The notes under the pieces were generated by a model. The model worked only from the letters and a program-made list of their open reading frames with translations, was not told the DNA's origin and did no database searches. A DNA stretch of 64,000 bases from Chitinophaga sp. XS-30 (GTDB lineage: Bacteria > Bacteroidota > Bacteroidia > Chitinophagales > Chitinophagaceae), in assembly GCF_008086345.1 (NCBI RefSeq), contig NZ_CP043006.1:2292032-2356031 (forward strand), in the 5' to 3' direction. Positions 61,204-64,000 of this stretch are shown here, piece after piece (position 1 is the stretch's first letter; each line of letters opens with the position of its first letter). A program made the position numbers and the translations under genes.

Positions 61204-61584
61204 ATGGATCATAATATCGAAAATCTTATTGGGATCCTGAAGAAACAAGCAGAAGTTTTTTTAGAAGATGCAGATGAGTTTTATCCTTTCGGGGCTGCGT
61301 TTAACCGAGCAGGTGATGTAAGGCCAATGGGAGTGTTTTTGGAGAATGATCACCCGCAGTCAGTGGAAGTATCAGGCCTATTGGAGAAAGCGATTGACCA
61401 GGGGCTTTCCAATGGAGATTATGAAGTAGCGGCTATTTGTCTGGATGTATTTTTGTCCTCCGGAAATAATAAAATATCGGCAATGGAGGTTAGGATGTTT
61501 CGAAAAGGAATTAGGGTAAAAAAATGCTATATTCATTACTATAAGAAAAAGGGAGAGTATTTTTTTGAGGATATTGATGTGTAA
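61204..61584 (+). CDS. Small acidic immunity-like protein (126 residues)
   Basis: An intracellular-looking acidic protein, with AEVFLEDADEFYPFGAAFNR at residues about 16-35 and a beta-rich second half ending CYIHYYKKKGEYFFEDIDV. I recognise the general type found beside RHS toxins but not a named family. It sits in a run of small low-GC genes in one orientation after the SUKH gene, 6 bases before the next possible start, so an immunity role is inferred from context only. Confidence 0.6.
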   Translation: MDHNIENLIGILKKQAEVFLEDADEFYPFGAAFNRAGDVRPMGVFLENDHPQSVEVSGLLEKAIDQGLSNGDYEVAAICLDVFLSSGNNKISAMEVRMFRKGIRVKKCYIHYYKKKGEYFFEDIDV

Positions 61585-61614
61585 ATTGAAGTGGTGATTT
61601 CAAATCGTATTGAA

Positions 61615-62109
61615 ATGCGTAAACTGGATTATTTGATCAGAAAGAATCGTCGGAAGCTGGATATTGTTAGGTATAAGCAGGAGTTGTCAGTGATATTTGA
61701 TGTGACCTTTAATGATGGCGACTTCCTGGATATGGAAGATTCTGATGTAATTATTTCCAATTTTCTGGATTCATATAGATCAATTCCCAAAAACCTCTGC
61801 AAAAAATATAAAGGAGATCAACAAGATCACCTTAGGATAGATATAGATATGCTATGCAAACTTATTGAGGACGAATTTTGGTATCTTATTACAAGCAAAA
61901 GCGATACTTGCGGAGTGTGTAAAGTCAATGTAAAAACAGCATTATATAAATACGCCGATATAATAGGACTGGATGGGGATTCTTTGTGCGTCTTATCACT
62001 TGATAAGCGTATGGGCATATGCATGGATTACTTTGAAGAATATGAAGATGGTGTGTTGCTAGCAAAGCATGAGTTAGGTTTCTGGGGATTGTCGGGGTGG
62101 ATATCTTAA
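61615..62109 (+). CDS. Hypothetical protein of the orphan immunity run (164 residues)
   Basis: A soluble, mixed alpha/beta protein (MRKLDYLIRKNRRKLDIVRY; WYLITSKSDTCGVCKVNVKT; HELGFWGLSGWIS) with a single CxxC pair. Not recognised. The ATG at 61615 is chosen; an in-frame GTG at 61591 would place the start 6 bases after the previous stop and is equally possible. Low GC and position suggest it belongs to the immunity island. Confidence 0.5.
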   Translation: MRKLDYLIRKNRRKLDIVRYKQELSVIFDVTFNDGDFLDMEDSDVIISNFLDSYRSIPKNLCKKYKGDQQDHLRIDIDMLCKLIEDEFWYLITSKSDTCGVCKVNVKTALYKYADIIGLDGDSLCVLSLDKRMGICMDYFEEYEDGVLLAKHELGFWGLSGWIS

Positions 62110-62236
62110 TGTATGGTTTGTAACTTAGTAAAGCTCCCGATATGACACAAGAAGTTATTTTGTCTATCATTATTTGAACGAGAATATGATCGAAGAGCCA
62201 CGTTCGTTGTAAAATAGTGAATTATTAAACAGAAGT

Positions 62237-62479
62237 ATGTCGAATATCGAAAGAGTTATTGCTTATTATGAAAAGCAAGGAGAGAAATTTATTGATGAAT
62301 ATGCCGTAGACATTGATTTAGCTTTATTGCGGGAGCTTTGGGAAGCATATGCTGATGATCCAATGTATTATATGGTTTATCCAGTAGGTGAGCTGCAGAA
62401 AGAAAAGCTTGAGGAGTTATTAGGCGAAAAGCTGGATTTTAAGAGATATGCATATTATTTAGAGTGCCACTCCCTTTAA
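62237..62479 (+). CDS. DUF7683-like small protein
   Basis: An 80-residue acidic protein, with IAYYEKQGEKFIDEYAVDID at the N terminus, then DDPMYYMVYPVGE, and LDFKRYAYYLECHSL at the end. This pattern resembles DUF7683 proteins found beside RHS toxin genes in several phyla and thought to be immunity proteins. It is complete, with a good ATG, and stands between two other small low-GC genes. Confidence 0.6.
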   Translation: MSNIERVIAYYEKQGEKFIDEYAVDIDLALLRELWEAYADDPMYYMVYPVGELQKEKLEELLGEKLDFKRYAYYLECHSL

Positions 62480-62599
62480 AGTAGGGGAAGACGACCGTTT
62501 TCATTCCATACGGATTTTTTGCTTCTGCTGCTGTTGCAATGAAAGGTTGAAAGCATATCAATTTCTGCAGCATTCCTTTTTACGTTCTCAAACGTAGTT

Positions 62600-63052
62600 G
62601 TGATCAATGTTATTTTTGATTTTCTATATTACCTGCTTTACAAGGTCTATGCACACTTCAACGAAAGAAGTGCGAAATCAACTGCCGCTGCAATAGTAGG
62701 GGGAATGCAAGCAATGAATGTGCTGACTGTAGTTATGTTGATTCAATCCATAGTTAATCCTAAAGGGAAAATTGGTAAACTTATCGCTGTTGTATTGTTC
62801 ATCTTCTTTCAGGTAGTCACCTATATAAGGTATATGTATCGGAAGAGCTATTCTGTCAAAGTAATAGAAAAAGAGTGGTTGGAGGTAACAGAGTCAGCGA
62901 GAGAAAGAAGAAAGGTTTTCTTTTTTCTATACGGAGCTATAAGTATAGTTGGTTTCTTCGGATTAGCCATATATCTTGGTTTCAAAAAAATAGGAATTGA
63001 TTGGGGAAATACAATATTTATGCGAATAGTTAATATCGATATGATCTTATGA
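62600..63052 (+). CDS. Small membrane protein, possibly immunity-related (150 residues)
   Basis: A protein with four hydrophobic segments (about 3-18, 32-55, 60-78, 105-128) and a charged cytoplasmic loop (KSYSVKVIEKEWLEVTESAR). I do not recognise the family. The frame uses a GTG start at 62600, and no ATG in the same frame gives a better N terminus. Membrane-type immunity proteins usually guard against toxins acting at the inner membrane or periplasm; that is a guess based on neighbours. Confidence 0.5.
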   Translation: MINVIFDFLYYLLYKVYAHFNERSAKSTAAAIVGGMQAMNVLTVVMLIQSIVNPKGKIGKLIAVVLFIFFQVVTYIRYMYRKSYSVKVIEKEWLEVTESARERRKVFFFLYGAISIVGFFGLAIYLGFKKIGIDWGNTIFMRIVNIDMIL

Positions 63053-63116
63053 CATTTGATTGGAGTGGCCAGGAGTGCCATGCTGAACCAACTTGTTCCT
63101 GGTACTAGTGTCGAGA

Positions 63117-64000
63117 TCATACAAACCTACCCAAAAACCTCACCCTCCTCAGCAAAACTGCAGCCCCCCAACTTAAAAAAAACGAAACAACAAACACCAC
63201 CATAAACTTGACCGACGCCCCCGCTTCCACGGGCAGTAGCGCAAACTGCAACCAGGTGACAAACACAAAATGGATCAGGTAAATCAGGTAGGCATTATGG
63301 TTTAAGGATGTCCATATGCGACCGGTGCTGTTCACCATCTTCCTGTAAGTTGTCATAAATGCTATAGTGCTCAACACACAGGAAGCGGTATAGATCGAAA
63401 AATATATCATCCACGCGGTAAATTCCTTTAGTTTCCCAGATACGACCAGGTCCCTGAGAATGTTATATTCCGTAAGTATGGTCAGGAAGAGGAATGTAAG
63501 CAAGGCAAAGAACACCCAGGTTTTCCATTGTCTTGCAATACCCGATTCAGCGGCGAACAGATGGGCGTTAAAGCGCCCTATGCCAAGAATTACTCCCAGC
63601 ATAAAATAACCGAAATAGAGTAGTAGCCGGCTGAGCTGAAAATCAAAAGGGCCAACTCCGGTCCAGGTGCCGGCGCCGACATTATGAGCCAACGGGACGT
63701 ACAATATCCATGTAACAAGATAAAAAACGAGGAACAGCACAATGCCCTTTTTTACGTTGTTGAGCTTGTCTGCCAGGTATGTATAAAAGTTGTGAAGAAA
63801 GCGATACGTAACTGCAAAGACCAGGTTAAACAAAAACAACACCCAGATAAACCAGGGCGGGCCGACTGGCCAGTTTTCGACAGTGAAAAAGTCCTGAATG
63901 TAATCTGTTACGTTTAACGAGTTATGGGCAATATAATAGGACGGGAAATAGGCGATGAGCATGAGTAATGTTCCACCAAAGAAGAAAGGTAGAAAAAGCC
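63117..64000 (-). CDS. Acyltransferase-3 family membrane protein (5' end outside window)
   Basis: The minus-strand frame is open from the window edge to a stop at 63117-63119; the ATG at 63962 is internal, because upstream codons continue as LFLPFFFGGTLL. At least eight membrane helices are visible, with WPVGPPWFIWVLFLFNLVFA, LLLYFGYFMLGVILGIGRF, and the C-terminal LNHNAYLIYLIHFVFVTWLQ typical of acyltransferase-3 proteins. They O-acylate sugars of surface polysaccharides. The N-terminal catalytic His motif is outside the window. GC is back near the core value, marking the end of the immunity island. Confidence 0.8.
   Translation of the reverse strand, partial: LFLPFFFGGTLLMLIAYFPSYYIAHNSLNVTDYIQDFFTVENWPVGPPWFIWVLFLFNLVFAVTYRFLHNFYTYLADKLNNVKKGIVLFLVFYLVTWILYVPLAHNVGAGTWTGVGPFDFQLSRLLLYFGYFMLGVILGIGRFNAHLFAAESGIARQWKTWVFFALLTFLFLTILTEYNILRDLVVSGKLKEFTAWMIYFSIYTASCVLSTIAFMTTYRKMVNSTGRIWTSLNHNAYLIYLIHFVFVTWLQFALLPVEAGASVKFMVVFVVSFFLSWGAAVLLRRVRFLGRFV

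Noticed and set aside
1-64000. tRNA or rRNA genes
   Set aside because: I looked for cloverleaf-like segments and rRNA signature stretches and saw none that I could support by eye.

Overview
The window looks like chromosomal DNA of a Bacteroidota bacterium close to Chitinophaga (family Chitinophagaceae). The evidence is SusC/SusD and HmuY outer-membrane systems, promoters of the TAnnTTTG type, AT-rich ribosome-binding regions without a strong Shine-Dalgarno sequence, the DUF6443-type RHS genes of this phylum, and a moderately GC-rich coding background. The species cannot be fixed from the sequence alone.

Region 1 (1-13.4 kb) is mostly housekeeping. It holds the 3' end of lipA, a phosphodiester glycosidase, an SdpI-like membrane protein, a large AsmA-like protein, trmH with a thioredoxin-like partner, a HisKA_2 sensor kinase with its LuxR-type response regulator, and the class I ribonucleotide reductase pair nrdB-nrdA. 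The nrdBA leader carries a cobalamin riboswitch. Region 2 (13.6-18.4 kb) is a leuCDBA leucine operon closed by a strong terminator. Region 3 (18.4-25.6 kb) has a TetR regulator divergent from a SusC-SusD-phosphodiesterase operon, with a perfect 14-bp-arm palindrome over the operon promoter.

Region 4 (25.6-36.2 kb) is an iron and heme acquisition island: an AraC regulator, a TonB-dependent siderophore receptor with a PepSY membrane protein, a convergent hmuR-like receptor with two HmuY-like lipoproteins, and a second AraC regulator. A 21-bp-spaced direct-repeat motif occurs twice, in front of the siderophore receptor and between hmuR and the second AraC gene, and probably ties the island into one regulon. 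Region 5 (36.2-38.2 kb) has a RelBE-like toxin-antitoxin pair, a DUF1080 protein and a VanX-type dipeptidase.

Region 6 (38.3-44.4 kb) encodes a non-phosphorylating L-fucose pathway (mutarotase, two SDR dehydrogenases, lactonase, FAH-type hydrolase, FucP transporter) without the expected fuconate dehydratase. In front of the FAH gene is a tandem array of three 84-85 bp units, each copying the gene's own translation start and encoding a 24-26 residue mini-ORF. Region 7 (44.4-46.7 kb) has an MbnP/MbnH-like pair and an RlpA-like protein.

Region 8 (46.8-63.1 kb) is an accessory polymorphic-toxin island. An exported RHS partner protein and an exported DUF6443/RHS protein end in an AT-rich tip that reads as a PIN-domain nuclease, followed by a CxxC-containing candidate immunity protein. 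Next come an IS481-type element, a second RHS partner gene whose RHS toxin gene is missing, a DUF5977 remnant, and a run of small orphan immunity-like genes (one SUKH, one DUF7683-like, one zinc-ribbon gene broken by an in-frame TGA). The window closes with the 3' part of an acyltransferase-3 gene.
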